Origin: Ophioderma brevispina
Taxonomy: Eukaryota > Echinodermata > Ophiuroidea > Amphilepidida > Ophiodermatidae
Reading direction: 5' to 3'
Assembly: GCA_023653785.1 (NCBI GenBank)
Contig: JAMKCH010001589.1
Location: 1-64,000 of the forward strand
Length of the DNA stretch: 64,000 nucleotides
The notes under the pieces were generated by a model, which saw nothing but the letters and a program-made list of their open reading frames with translations, was not told the origin of the DNA and searched no databases. This document shows, one piece after another, positions 1-11,330 of this stretch. Each line of letters begins with the position of its first letter. The first letter of the stretch is position 1. Both the position numbers and the translations under genes were made by a program.

Positions 1-160
1 TGCATCTTGCAAAAACAAACTAGGGATATTCCCCTTTCTCTTTTTTATAGTAAACAAAGTATTTTTCCTGTGAGAAATCTTTTCTCAAATAAAATTGAGA
101 AAATAATATTTTTAAAAGTTTAATCAGAAAAATGGAGGCTATATAACACTTGCAACTCAA
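1..160 (-). repeat. dispersed repeat, truncated by window edge
   Basis: The sequence from the window start to about base 150 matches the reverse complement of roughly 35190..35335. Shared landmarks include TCTCTTTTTTAT, AAACAAAGTA, GTGAGAAATC and TTGAGAAAATAATATTTT. The other copy is part of a longer repeat that looks LTR-like. Strand is given relative to that copy. Only the repeat identity is supported; the class is inferred. Confidence 0.6.
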
Positions 161-2069
161 AATGTCAATTTTATCTTTGTAATGATTTTAACAGATTATG
201 GTTTTAGTGGGTGCATAGTATGGGGTTAACAATATAAATGTATACATTAAATGACTTGTTCTGTAGAGTTTTCTAAATTACCAACAAAAGTTTTAGAATA
301 TTTACCCAAATAAACTCCAAGCCCATATTCCTGGTCGGGTATAGACCTACACCCAAGATTTTTCAAATAACAAGATTACCTCAAATAGTATTGATATGGT
401 CATGTCCTTGGTATATTGATCCTTGAAATAGAACCTATAAATGAACTAAAATGGGCCTTCATCAAAAAACTTAATATACTGACTTGTTACTGTTGTATCA
501 AACTAAAGGTTAAGGTCTGTTTGTCTTAACCTGTAAAGAGACTGTGTTGATTGAGCATGTTGTGATAACTTGTTGTACACTGCATATATCTCAATGCAGT
601 GTACCACTTGCATAATGTTACTCGGACACATGCTATTCATAGCCCTTGTGGACATTACACAAACACATACAGGTGTTGCACCGCAGACAAAATGCCACAG
701 ATAAAACAAGTAGTGCAACTGATGTGCGTCATGTTTCGCATTATTAGCCTTGTTTTAGTTGTGACCTTGTGGAGTTGAGCGCAAAGTCCTGTGATGGTCA
801 TTTTTAAAACCGTTTATGAAAGTAATAAATAGGTACTAGCTCTGTGGTTTGTTTCACATATGTGTCCATCAAAATATGTAACATTTGCAATAAGGAAAAG
901 GGGATTTTAGGCTGAAATATCTTTGACCAAATTTACTTTTTGGAGAGTGTCTTGCCATAAAGCTTAACAATTAAAAACGGGTAAAATGATCCAAAATTAC
1001 GTTTGACTTGAAATTCCACATGTTATGTAAAATTGGGAAGATTTGAAACCCTTCTCTTATGAAACATGCCACCAGCGATTTGAACGGGTGCCCACAATTT
1101 AATGGTGCGTTCTCCAAAATATGCACTTAATCTCTGCACTGAGGAAGAGAAATGAAAGAGCGCAGAGTGAGCATGGACTTCAATTGTAATATCCAAATGG
1201 AGCATTTTGGTTGTGCTTTTAAAAACTTTCACCAAAAGTTTGATTTTAAATTTTGCCCTTTACCTTTAATGCAAGTGAGATATGGCCCAGCTGATAGTTC
1301 TGTCATTGCAAATACATGTGCAGGTTATTTATAATTGACAACTTGTATAAACATTATTTCTCTATAAGAGGTCCTGCTGGTGAATATTTAACCCCATACA
1401 AGCATAGGCGACTTGTTAACATGGCCAGGAGCCTCATGAGGAGTGGTTAACTAAATAATAACTCACACAAGATTGGAATCTTTGATGAGCAATTATGCCA
1501 GGACAGTATTGTGTGAGAGCTACTGTTTGATAGCTTTGAATCCTTTTGGAGTAGCTAATTTGTGAATTGAATTATCATAAAATGTCTTGGCTTTAGGCAT
1601 TTCTTGGATTATTAGTGCTGGTCAGTAATTATTGTACCTGTTGATGTTGATGTAAAGATTGTCATTATGTTTAGACACATGGGCATAAATGCATTATACC
1701 CTTCACAACTACTCTATATCATGTGCTTTCTGAATAGAAATTGACATGCTTTTAATTTTGGAAAGTAGAATTTCCACAGACTCTTGACAATTGAACTATT
1801 TCAAGCCACTTCAAGCATTACCTAGTTGAGAATGGTTCATTTTTGTCAACGGGTGCAATTTAATAATATAAGGTTTATTTAATCTCAAATTGTGGTCTGT
1901 AGGCCAAATTGCTAGAGACTTTACAATTTAATAATTACTAGACAGACACAATGCAACTTAACAGGCAGCAGCTTAACAGCTCCGTATTGCTACATTCAAA
2001 CACACCACAAAACACACAGAATGTCAAGTGCAAGCTTTCATGGTTCCTTTGCCCATATCAAATGAACCA
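161..2069. other. intronic DNA, no gene seen
   Basis: AT-rich sequence with stop codons in all frames and no segment that extends the neurobeachin-type protein upstream. The exon at 2618 starts in phase 1, so an earlier exon must exist; I do not see it here, and it probably lies before base 1. Confidence 0.5.
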
Positions 2070-2228
2070 CAGAGAAAGTGGTATTCAGGTCTTAATCAAT
2101 ATCTGGTATACAAATTAAATCCCAAATTGAATTCCCGAATGAAATCTAGCAAATGGCCACACTGAGATTAGAACCGGGGACCCTTTTGCTCAAGAGGTAA
2201 GCTTGCTAACCACTAGACCACGCCACTT
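2070..2228 (-). repeat. tRNA-derived SINE, family shared with 22.95 kb
   Basis: Read on the - strand, the head carries a tRNA-like A box (GGTCTAGTGGTTAGC) and, about 40 bases later, a B box (CGGTTCTAATC). The body downstream of the head matches the copy at about 22.95-23.11 kb, for example AATTAAATCC..AATTGA..CCC. The head has diverged from any working tRNA, so it is a SINE and not a tRNA gene. Confidence 0.65.
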
Positions 2229-2284
2229 CCTCGAAGATTAAGCAAGCAGTGATTTTGAGATATGTAGATATGGTCCAGTTGTAG

Positions 2285-2590
2285 ATTTACATGTGTAGTC
2301 CAGTAGATAGAGGGCGGGACTCATGGTCTCAAGGTTGTGGGTTCAAGTCCAGATGTAGTCAGTGTATTGTGAATTTGGTAAAGGTACTTTGCCTCACTTG
2401 CCTCTCTCTCTACCAAGTGGTAAAATGGGGGAACTGTTAGGGGGACATTACAAGTGTGCCTTACTGGCAGCTGCCTAGATCAAGTATGATTCTGATGGTT
2501 TTCTGGTGGCAGCGAAATAATAGTAGTAATTTGAGCCGCAATTTGATCATTTACTAAAGGCACTATATAAATTCCTCTATTATTAACAAC
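2285..2590 (+). repeat. tRNA-derived SINE with CR1/L2-like tail
   Basis: A tRNA-like head (AGTCCAGTAGATAGAGG, then B box GGGTTCAAGTCC at 2339..2350) is followed by a body. It ends in GGCACTATATAAATTCC and TATTATTAA. That tail resembles the 3' end of the LINE at 39.54 kb (CTTTATAAATGCTGTTATTATTA), as expected if the SINE is mobilised by such a LINE. It ends about 28 bases before the splice acceptor of the first recognised exon. Confidence 0.6.
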
Positions 2591-2617
2591 ATTTTGATTA
2601 TTTTTTGCCTCTCCTAG

Positions 2618-2760
2618 ATGGTCCCAGGCCTAGTGATGAAGACCTGATGTCACTACGTGCTCTGATTCTGCGCATCACAAAACAGCTCATACTGAAAGAG
2701 AAATCGGCCAATGATGAGGAGCTTCAGATTATCCTCAACTATCTCATGACTATGCATGAG
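2618..2760 (+). CDS. neurobeachin/LRBA-type protein, exon a
   Basis: The 143-bp exon lies between CTCCTAG and GTAGGA and starts in phase 1. It encodes 47 residues beginning DGPRPSDEDLMSLRALI and ending ILNYLMTMHE. The ELQ.ILNYL.TMHE pattern is characteristic of the armadillo-like/DUF4704 region in the N-terminal third of neurobeachin and LRBA, large BEACH-domain scaffolds for vesicle trafficking. It joins the next exon in phase 0. Orthology is from remembered family sequence, but the motif run is long and continues across later exons. Invertebrates usually have a single NBEA/LRBA orthologue, so I do not choose between the vertebrate paralogue names. Confidence 0.88.
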
Positions 2761-3402
2761 GTAGGAGATTTCTAGTTTTTGACAGCTTGTTAAATTTACA
2801 AAATGCCATGTAAACAATTATTTCACAAGAAGATAAATGGTTCTGATATTGATTGAACTTTACATAATGATGTTAAAATAGAGAGACTGGAATTGAAGTC
2901 ACAAATATATAGGAAAATCTATTTTTATTTTATTGCAAACTCTGGCTCAGTTTGGTGTTTTTTCCCAGGAGTTGGTTGAGATAATCATCTTTCTTTAGTT
3001 CCAGATGACCTGTATATATCGTAAAAGTATAGTAATCTACATGTTAGTTGCCTAAAATAAACCCAATTTTCCTCTGAATTATCCATTATCGTGATTGATT
3101 CCCTTCTGTTCATTCTCTTGTAAAACTTTTCAAGCTATTGCATTAAAGCTTGGAGGAAAATTTAGAAAAAAGATATGTCTTTTGTTTCTGTTTATAAGTT
3201 GTATCATTATTAAAGAATCTCAATTTTCCCCTCATTTAACTCTTTTTCTTGGGACTCTTTGGGACTTGTGTTATAGTATTGTATGCTTGAGGGTACCATT
3301 GCTGTAAGGGTACCCTTTCACTTGAGTGTACACATAACCTGCATTATAGGTGTTGACCAATTTATTCACATATTGCAAAATTCTTCAATTCCTTTTTTAC
3401 AG
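2761..3402. other. intron, nothing recognised
   Basis: AT-rich intron between exons a and b, with a pyrimidine-rich run (CTTTTTTACAG) at the acceptor. The short open frames have no recognisable content. Confidence 0.6.
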
Positions 3403-3500
3403 GATGTGAATCTGAAGGATGTCCTACAACTTCTGCTAGCCCTCATGGCTGAGAATGTCAATGGCCTGGCTGTAGCGTTTGATCGCAAGAATGGCATTAG
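3403..3500 (+). CDS. neurobeachin/LRBA-type protein, exon b
   Basis: The 98-bp exon lies between TTTTTTACAG and GTATGA and starts in phase 0. It encodes DVNLKDVLQLLLALMAEN, continues to FDRKNGI and ends on two bases (AG) of a split arginine codon. The pattern DV.LV.ALM.E....AFD.RNGIR follows TMHE directly in the neurobeachin family, so exons a and b are consecutive. Its phase-2 end matches the next acceptor exactly. Confidence 0.9.
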
Positions 3501-4468
3501 GTATGACATGCAAAAAGTGCAAAATCTTGCCTGTAAATTGTTTTATTTTTTGCATTGAAGACTTCAATTGAGCCCAAGCATGCATCCATTGTCAAAAATA
3601 AAAATTGCTTGCTATATCTTTCATTAGAAAAGATGATTATAGTGTTGTACCTTGGCTGTTTAGCATAAATTCCTTGTACATTGTTTTTGGGACGAAGTAC
3701 AAATTGATGTTAGTTGTTACATAGCTGGCTGCTTTGTTAACGCATGATTGTTGCTGCAACTTTTAGAAGGATGTCACATTGTGGCATTCCACTAACACAT
3801 AGTTTGCACAATGACATAACTTTGTACTTCAATTTGAATGGAGTATAGATTTACCATGCATATAGTAAGGTTGACAAGTCACAGCTGAAAGTAAGGTGTT
3901 CAAATGTTGCTTGAAAATGAAAGATGTTCACACAAGAACTTGGATTTTAACTTTGAAATAATAATAGTGCATAGTTTGAAGAAGCACACCCCAATTTTGC
4001 TTTTTTTCTCAGATTATTGCATGCTGGTAATTGGCTAGTAAATTATGCCTGTGAAAAAGTAAAACTGAAAATTGTTTTTTTTGTCACAAAAATAAGGATT
4101 TTCATATAAGAATCGGGTTCCCCGATTTTAATTCAATGGCCACAGGAAGCACTAATTGCAAATTGCTGTCAAGCATTTATGAAATGGTACCATCTCTTGA
4201 AAATGACGTTAAAATTTAACCTATGAGTCCTGACAGAACTGCTAATCGATGAATGTGGACACATACACAAATAAATTAATAGTTGGATGGACTAAAATTT
4301 GGCATTTCCAGCAGCTGTTGAATTAGAATTGGGGATCTTTGGGGATTACAAATAATACACAAACTTTCTTAAAATGTAAACGTTTACTCTTGCCATTTGA
4401 AATGAACAGGGAAAAGGCCTTTATTTACTGTTGCAACATGTGGTAAAAGTAAGTTTTGTTGATTTCAG
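3501..4468. other. intron, nothing recognised
   Basis: AT-rich intron. Similar nonamers around GAAGTACAAATTG (about 3694) and TTTGTACTTCAATTTG (about 3822) could be decayed inverted ends, but the match is too weak to call an element. Confidence 0.5.
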
Positions 4469-4561
4469 GGTTGTATACAAGTTGCTTGCATCAGCAGATG
4501 AGATTGTTTGTGCCATGGCTCTTAAAGTGCTGTCACTCTTCCTAAGCAGGCTACCACACAA
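4469..4561 (+). CDS. neurobeachin/LRBA-type protein, exon c
   Basis: The 93-bp exon lies between TTGATTTCAG and a full-consensus donor GTAAGT. Its first base completes the split arginine; the frame then reads VYKLLASADEIVCAMALKVL, then SLFLSRLPH and two bases of a lysine codon. This corresponds to the YKLLAS..E....LKVL..FL helix pair of the family's armadillo-like region. Both splice phases agree with the neighbouring exons. Confidence 0.88.
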
Positions 4562-4737
4562 GTAAGTTGAACTACTGCATATACCATATAATAGCTGCTC
4601 TTATATGCTACTTTAATTACATATTGCAACTGATAGGCCCTGCTTTTCATATATTTAAAATTAGAAGCACATGGTTTAGGGGAATGTGTGCTCCAGCAAA
4701 TAGAATGCTTGACCTGGGAATGAACAACCTAGGGAAT

Positions 4738-4925
4738 TGACTGACTCAGCAAAGTGTTGACACCCGTGGGTGTCGCCATTGGAAAGCATATCTTTCAGAC
4801 TTCTTTGAGGTCTTGACATAACACACGCTGACTGAAAGTCGGTTACCAATGAAATTCAGTGCGTCCCATGGACTTGAAAATTGCTTACGGGAATCGGCAG
4901 ACGTTACAGTCAGAGGCCTGACTGG
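4738..4925 (+). repeat. dispersed repeat, pair with 5650-5930
   Basis: Two blocks recur in order further along the same intron: TGACTCAGCAAA..GTGACA..CGCCAT near the left end, and GAAAATTGCTTACGG followed by ATCGGCAG near the right end. The two copies are about 900 bases apart in the same orientation, with a longer middle in the second. No target duplication was identified. Confidence 0.5.
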
Positions 4926-5412
4926 ACTCATAATCACATTGTTTTAGGTTCAGAAATTGTGCACTGGGGTAATAGATTGGCAGACCAGAGCATTTTGATC
5001 AAACGAATGAGGTACCATTATCTGAATGCAGGATCATTCATAGTGTAACCTAACATGTGCAGATATGGATTTCTGCTGGGGACTTCCTGCTACTTGAGCC
5101 AGCTGTGGCACTGAGGAATTGAAGTTTAGTTTCTACACGGGTGAAATGTTTAAACTGCTCTAATTACATTTGAGATAACTCAAATTGTTCCTTGGTAACC
5201 AGGAGTAAAATGTCAGTGGTGTCATATCTGTGTAGCCATTCTGATTTTAAAACACTCTGTTCTTTATAGGGAATGAAACACTGTCTGTAGTATGTACGAA
5301 GAACCACACCTCTGTGTGTATATCACCTGTGATGACAAAATGTGTGGTATTAATGGTTTGTACCACCTCAGCAGGAATTGGTTGAAACTGTCTGGGATAA
5401 GAGGGTCGTCGA

Positions 5413-5516
5413 GTGCCAAATTGTGTGTAAACACATATTTCAATACGGAATAAATCGCAGTCTCATCATAGTGCGCAGTTCACACTCCATAGAAAAACGT
5501 TTTACACAATTTGGCA
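5413..5516. repeat. small inverted-repeat element (MITE-like)
   Basis: The left arm GTGCCAAATTGTGTGTAAA (5413..5431) is the near reverse complement of the right arm TTTTACACAATTTGGCAC (5499..5516), enclosing about 67 bases. The arrangement is that of a short nonautonomous element or a strong hairpin. No protein is implied. Confidence 0.55.
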
Positions 5517-5649
5517 CTTGCCATTGGTGTAAACAGAATGTTGTAAAAAAGAGGAGAGCTGTCTCAAGGGGTTAAAGGTATCAGATTGTTGAATGGTATG
5601 GGAACAGTAATTTATGAGAGCCTTCTTAGGGATTTATATTGGGAATTAG

Positions 5650-5930
5650 CCTGCCTCTGACCATGACTCAGCAAATTGGTGACATCACAGGGCACCGCCA
5701 TAGGACGATTGCGTCTAACTTATTTGTTCTGGAACTGCATACGTCATCGGACATAGCATAGGACATAGCATAGCTGGTTGCTGTGTGCCCACTGCATTAT
5801 GGGGCCTTTGTTATGTTCCTTTGCTGTCGAGGCTCTTGCAATATTCCCAACCATGGAAGCTCCAAACTGAGTGTGATGAACGATCGTGAAAATTGCTTAC
5901 GGGGATCGGCAGGCTGTCACAGTCAATTCC
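5650..5930 (+). repeat. dispersed repeat, second copy
   Basis: It shares the two landmark blocks of the 4738..4925 copy and adds a middle section that includes a short local duplication of GGACATAGCATA (5749 to 5772). It ends about 60 bases before the next neurobeachin-type exon. Confidence 0.5.
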
Positions 5931-5990
5931 CATTGTTGTTCTTCCCTGGAATTAGTATAACAATTAAATTCTTTGTTTTCTTTGATTCAG

Positions 5991-6099
5991 GAGAAAGATG
6001 GACCTCATGTATGGTAGCAACCTATATTCACTGCTGGGAGAAAGACTACAACTCAATTCAGACTCGCTCTCACTCACCATGTATAACTGTATGTTTGAG
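5991..6099 (+). CDS. neurobeachin/LRBA-type protein, exon d
   Basis: The 109-bp exon lies between TTTGATTCAG and GTAGGT. One base completes a lysine codon; the frame then reads RKMDLMYGSNLYSLLGERLQ and continues to LTMYNCMFE, ending in phase 0. The core LLGERL..H/N...TMYN..FE matches the family's SLFTLLGERL..YN.LYE segment. The 3' two-thirds of this exon and its donor are repeated several times just downstream in the intron. This copy is taken as the functional one because only it has the correct acceptor phase and the upstream residues. Confidence 0.88.
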
Positions 6100-6605
6100 G
6101 TAGGTTTAAAATAGGGCTGGGAGAAAGACTACAACTCAACTCAGACTCGCTCTTACTCACCATGCATTACTGTATATTTGAGGTAGGTTTGAAATAGGCC
6201 TGGGAGAAAGACTAAAACTCAATTCAACTCAGACTCCCTTATGTATTTTTGAAATAAGGCTGGGAGAAAAACTACAACTCAACTTAGACTCTCTTAGTTA
6301 CCATTTTGAGGTAGGTTTAAAAAAACTGTGAGAGGCAACATCCTAGTGCAGACACCACGTAAAGTCTTCCGTTCCAGACGTCCTTCTCGAAGGGCATCCA
6401 GTCAATTATCTTTTGCTCCAATAAATCCTCACACAGCAGTATTGCTGAGTGTGAGGTGAATCCGGCCACCCTCGTTTAAGGGGGACAAAACCGGATTTAA
6501 AAATTTAGTTTAACTAACTAAAAAAGTCTCAAATAGCAGTGGGAGAAAGACCAACTCAATTCTGACTCCCTTGCTTGCTATAGTAATTCTTTGTTTGAGG
6601 TAGTT
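6100..6605 (+). repeat. tandem decayed copies of exon d and its donor
   Basis: After exon d, whose own copy of the unit starts at GCTGGGAG (6033), further copies start at about 6116, 6198, 6258 and 6536. The first copies are about 82-83 bases apart. Each contains a version of GGGAGAAAGACTACAACTCA, then CAGACTC, and most end in TTTGAGGTAG, the exon end plus donor. The copy at 6116 keeps an open frame equivalent to GLGERLQLNSDSL..FE. An unrelated stretch (about 6320-6530) separates the last copy. Coding use of the copies is unlikely, since no pyrimidine-rich acceptors precede them. Confidence 0.8.
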
Positions 6606-6697
6606 GAGGATGAGGTAGCTGAGCAGTCTAAGGCAGTGAACTGTTGGTAGGGTATAAGGTCAATCAAGCAGCCCAGGTTCAAGCGTGAGAGAGTTGG
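6606..6697 (+). repeat. tRNA-Leu-like SINE head or tRNA fossil
   Basis: The A-box-like TAGCTGAGCAGTCTAAGGC resembles the D-arm of a leucine tRNA. It is followed some 50 bases later by the B-box-like CAGGTTCAAGCG. The stems do not close, so it is not a working tRNA. Confidence 0.4.
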
Positions 6698-8075
6698 GTT
6701 TCTTGGTAATTCTGAAATAGTTCTATAAGGTCGGAAATTGCATAATCATGCCGCATTAAAAATGTAGTATGATTATGGAATTTCTCGCTCCCACCCACTG
6801 CATAGAATGTGTAGGTATATGTAATGGCTGTGCAATGCATTACAGTTTAGAGAGTAAACTGTTGGTCCTGTGTGTCAGAGGAGTCATTCCTGAACATGTT
6901 AAAAGTTGTAGACCTTATTGAAAAGAGTAGGGAAATATCCCAGGTCTGTTACCACTATGGACCATTTCAACACCACTTGGCCAGCGTGGAAGGGTAGGTC
7001 ATAATCCAGCATGGAAATATGTTGAGGCTTTGTCCAACAGTGGATCAACATAGCTGATGAAATGAATAACACTGTTATTAGTTGCTGCAAAATGAAATCT
7101 AAGTACTGTTACAAAAATTCTGGAGGTCGCCATCTCTCCTCCATGGGTAGCAAACCAAGATCTTGGCAGATCTATAACACCGCACAAGTATTGCACATCA
7201 GGCCAGACTTGATTGTTATAAGTTCTCATTTGTACCGAGAACAACTAAAGACTGGAACAATAATATACCATCATACATATTGCAGAACCTAAGCAGTTCA
7301 AATCTGCTATCATCAATCACTTAAAGGCTTGTGAGGTGAATGTTAAAAACTAATTTAAACCTTACTTCACACACCAAATTCTTGTTCGTCTTGTTCCAAA
7401 TTTGGAGCGTTGTACAGTACCAAAGAGAAGTAGTAAATATGGGAGCTTATGTAGTCTCTCTTCTAACTTCCTTGATGCTTGTCCATTCACACAATAGTTT
7501 TTTTCCTTGAGATTTTGTGATTGTTTACAAGATTTTGATAAGGGAGACGTTAATGACATCTGGTGATGTTTCAGAACTTTTGGCAACTTTATGGCAATTT
7601 TTGAACTGTACCTCAAAGTTGGCTTTTAAAAATAGAGATGTTAATTTTTGGATTTCCTTGAATTTTTCCCATTACTGACCAACATTTTGGGTCTTATTTG
7701 AACATTACTTTAAAGTTATCTATATTTCATAGAATATGGTATCTCTTCTATGTTTGGGAAATAAAGCAAATTGATTGTAATATGCTCCAGTGTGCTGTAA
7801 ATTCTTAAGGAATCTGCCACACATCTCAAGTGTCATTTCAAGACTCATTGGCAGTTGGGAATGCTATTAAGTCTGCTGCACTCAGAATATGATATGTGTG
7901 TTAGGTATTATTGAATTGTCAAAATTGCTTTGCATTAACCAGAGCTAACCCTGTAATTGAATTGTTTAGTAACAACATCTGGCTGGTGAGAAATAGATAT
8001 TTTTAGCATGGATTATTGATAACGTGTTATTTGATGCACTGATAACATATTTGCTTATTATGTATCTATTTATAG
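6698..8075. other. intron, nothing recognised
   Basis: Low-complexity AT-rich intron leading to the acceptor CTATTTATAG. Short open frames on both strands (for example around 7062-7292 and 7362-7616) show no recognisable domain, and I regard them as chance. Confidence 0.5.
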
Positions 8076-8157
8076 TTGCTGACAGAGCGAGTTAGTCTTC
8101 AGATATCCAACACAAGGCATGCAGAACCCGACAAGACGTACAGAGTCATGAACCCAG
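8076..8157 (+). CDS. neurobeachin/LRBA-type protein, exon e
   Basis: The 82-bp exon runs from TATTTATAG to GTAAAG. Entering in phase 0, it reads LLTERVSLQISNTRHAEPDK and continues TYRVMNP, ending on the first base of a glycine codon. The block L.TE.V......H.EPD...++.NP follows LYE in the family. The next exon starts in the matching phase after a 10.4-kb intron that holds the large inverted-repeat element. Confidence 0.85.
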
Positions 8158-8562
8158 GTAAAGAAACAATGCCAAGCAGCCAGCCAGGTTATTTGCTGGC
8201 CCATTGGTTTGATAATGGTAATTGTGCAGTAGTGCATATATAACACTTGGTGTGATGTGTCTACAGGTACTACAGATTAGATATTTGGGAGGATGGAATT
8301 ATGTTTAAAAGGTCTGTTTACCAACTAAATCACAACATTCTGCAAGTTTATATTGTTTTGCTGGTACATTTTGCACAATTTAAGAGTGTGACTTAGAGTA
8401 GGCAATAGAAATGCCAATATAATTGGATCACTACTGGAATACCTGGTCTACTCTATTCTATGTTAAAAACTCAGTTTAACTCTAACCTCAGCTCCTACCC
8501 CAACCCCAATACAAACCCTAACCAGCTATACATCTATTCTTTCATTAGTACCATAAATTAAA

Positions 8563-8990
8563 GGTGGGCCTATTCACTTTGTGAACTGATAAAGAATACC
8601 CTAGTCACAATTACAATGCAATGGGTGCAGTGAGTGTGAGTTGCATGATGCTTGCATTTGCTCTCTGAACACTCAAGTATTTTGGGTAAACATTGATCAG
8701 TACCAAATGGATGGGCCTCTTCACTTTGTGATCTGATAAAAGAATAGCGTAGTCACAATACAACACAATGGATGCAGTGAGTATGGGTTACATGACGCTT
8801 GCATTTGCTCTCTGAACACTCAAGTATTTTGGATAAACTTGATCAGTACCAAATGGATGGGCCTCTTCACTTTGTGATCTGATAAAAGAATAGCGTAGTC
8901 ACAATACAATGCAATGGGTGCAGTGAGTACCATACAGGTGGGTCTCTTTACTTGAGTGTGGGTTGTGTGACGCTTGTGTTTGCTAGAAGG
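8563..8990 (+). repeat. tandem repeat, about 147-bp unit, 2.8 copies
   Basis: The landmark GGGCCTCTTCACTTTGTGAT occurs in three versions near 8563, 8711 and 8858. Each is followed by CTGATAAAGAATA.CGTAGTC and later TTGCATTTGCTCTCTGAACA. The last two units are nearly identical and the first is more diverged. The final copy departs after about 90 bases. No coding potential was noticed. Confidence 0.8.
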
Positions 8991-9147
8991 CGCGAGTGTT
9001 AACAAGGAATACTTTTACTTGCAGATCAACAAAAGCCAAATAATTTGACGTATGTAGTGCTGATGAAAGTATAATCATGGACATTTATTCGGGAGGGTTT
9101 TAAATAGCAAAATCATCAGGCAAAAGTCTGTCACAATGAAGGATTTC

Positions 9148-9187
9148 TTTTTTTTTTGGGGGGGGGGGCGGGAGGGGGGCGGGAGGG
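9148..9187 (+). repeat. T-run followed by long G-rich tract
   Basis: A run of T passes directly into several G-runs interrupted by single C or A bases (GGGGCGGGAGGGG pattern). On the + strand it has enough G-runs for a G-quadruplex. It is also a place where assembly length errors are likely. Confidence 0.7.
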
Positions 9188-10275
9188 GTTGATTATGCCT
9201 TTCAAGGTCTATGGAGTTGACTCACCCAAAGATCACATTAATCTTATCTTAACCCTACCCCCAAACGTACCTGGAACACCTAACTTCAACCCCAATCTCA
9301 GCGTTGATGGGTGGACAAGATTTTCCAGGAAACATGTTTTGCAAGATTCTGCATGATTAAAAAGGCCAAAGTCCACAATTTGTTAGATAAGCAGCTAATA
9401 CCTTTTATATCTTTTCAATATCCTGAAGAAGGCCAGGATTAATTTGAGGCGACAATCATTTAATCTTCTAATTACTTTTAAATATCTAATAATACCACCC
9501 ACATCATCATGCAGAATATGTAGGCGTTAGTAGGGTCAAAATCAGGGGTCCCGTGACAATGGAGAGCAAAGGTTCGTTTGACGATGTGGATGTTCTGTTG
9601 GTACTTTGGGGTATTTAAAACAAAAATAAGCTACTATGCCCTCCCAAAAGTGTGGGGAAAACTCCAGGAGAGTGGAAAATTCACAAATTGGCTCCAGTGG
9701 CCATCTGGAAATTAGAAAATGGTGGGATCTCGTGAACAAAAAGTAACTTACAAACATGGAATTTAAAAGTTTGGGTTCCTTTTTTATATAATTTGATGAT
9801 TCGAAGGTCCAATTCTGAAGTTAGTTTTCAGTTGGAGGTCATCTTTACGGTGAAATCCAAGATGGCAAACCACTGGCTATGTTAAATATATACCATATTT
9901 TTACATCGTCCAAGTAATTTCACCTTTGAAGATGGTTTATGTATTGTTTCGAAATGTTTACGCGACCAGATAATCCATTCCAGATGTAGATTGTTAACCT
10001 AGCATGTCACCATGTATGTAGAAATTACCAAAATGGCTGCGGTTGGCATCTTGGAAAATACCCAAATTGTGTATCTCTTGAACAAGTAGCTTACAAACAT
10101 GGAATTAAGTGTCTTGTTTGCACTAAATTGATGATCAGAAGTCCATTTCTGATGTTAGTTTTACATTAGGAGGTCATCTTTACTGTGAAAGCAAGATGGC
10201 TGCCAGGGCTATATTAAATATATACAATTTTGTCTCGCTGAACTTTGTTCGGCAGAGGACTTCGTAATCAATTTT

Positions 10276-10339
10276 CTGTCTGTCTGTCTGTCTCTGTCTG
10301 TCCGTTCTGTCTGTCTGTCTGTCTGTTGTCTGTCTGTCA
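10276..10339 (+). repeat. (GTCT)n microsatellite
   Basis: Imperfect tetranucleotide run with a few interruptions, located just inside the start of the nested GTCCCC-type element, where the other copy has an 8-bp GTATGTCC run instead. Confidence 0.9.
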
Positions 10340-10669
10340 TGCTGTCACGGGCGTGTTCACGGGCTTGTGTACGATTTATCTGGAGTTCCGTAAGGGCTTG
10401 ATGACGTAACTGGTGGAAAAGAAGCGGTCACGTAGTTCTCGACCAATTAGATTTTGGGCGTAAAAATATGCTAAGATTAAGTATCTAATTTGCATAATTA
10501 ACGAAAATTTTCCCGCAAGGGGCTTGTGTACAAGTTTCTGGAGTTCCGTAAGGCATATGATGATGTAACTTGGTGGGAGGAAGGGAGAGGGTGGGAGAGT
10601 GCGAGGAGTTATCGAACTGATTAGATTTCGGCGTATTTCGGGCAAATTAAGATGCAAATGAAGCTAAGT

Positions 10670-11330
10670 AATATGCAAAAAACAGCGTTAATTGCTATAA
10701 TTTTGAAACGGTACATGGATACGGAAAAATTCCTTCATGGCATGAAAGCCTATCATGGTGTGCATCTTTTTCCAAATTTGAGCGTGTGGGATACAAGCGG
10801 CTTAGTATGCAAATGAGCTAATTTAAATATGCGTAATTACTGTATTCTCTGAAACCGTACATCGGATAGGCCAAAATTCCTTCGCTGCATGAAAGGTGTG
10901 ATGACTATGCCATGCATCTTTTTGGGTGAATCATAATATAATTGGGCAAAGTGCATGGGGCATTTATTAAAGGGGCATTTTGAGACAATTGATCCTAATT
11001 AAATATGCATAATGGCTGATCACTGAAATGGTACATTGGGATATGCAAAACTCCTCGCTAACATGAGACTTCTATTGCCGTACATCTTGTATGGAATCAA
11101 ATTGGGTCAAAGTGCTAGTGGATCAATTAAAGGGGCATTGTTGATGTCAATGATCGAATTAAATATGCGTAATTGCTGTATCGCGGGTTTAAAAATGGAC
11201 ATTGGATTTGCAAAAAATTCCTTCGCCTACAGGATGACTACTATATGTAAACATATTTTTTGTGAATTATTAATTGTGGTCAAAATGCAGTGGGCACTTT
11301 AAGGGGCATTACTTTACTTATTTAAAAGCA
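10670..11330 (+). repeat. tandem array, about 165-bp unit, 4 copies
   Basis: Landmarks recur about every 165 bases: ATATGCGTAATT.CTGTA, then GTACAT.GGATA.GC.AAA.TCCTTCG, then CATCTTTTT, then AAAGGGGCATT. Copies begin near 10670, 10830, 11000 and 11165. They are strongly diverged from one another, so the array is old. Confidence 0.7.

Noticed and set aside
2150..2228. tRNA gene
   Set aside because: A and B boxes are present but the stems do not close and a SINE body follows.
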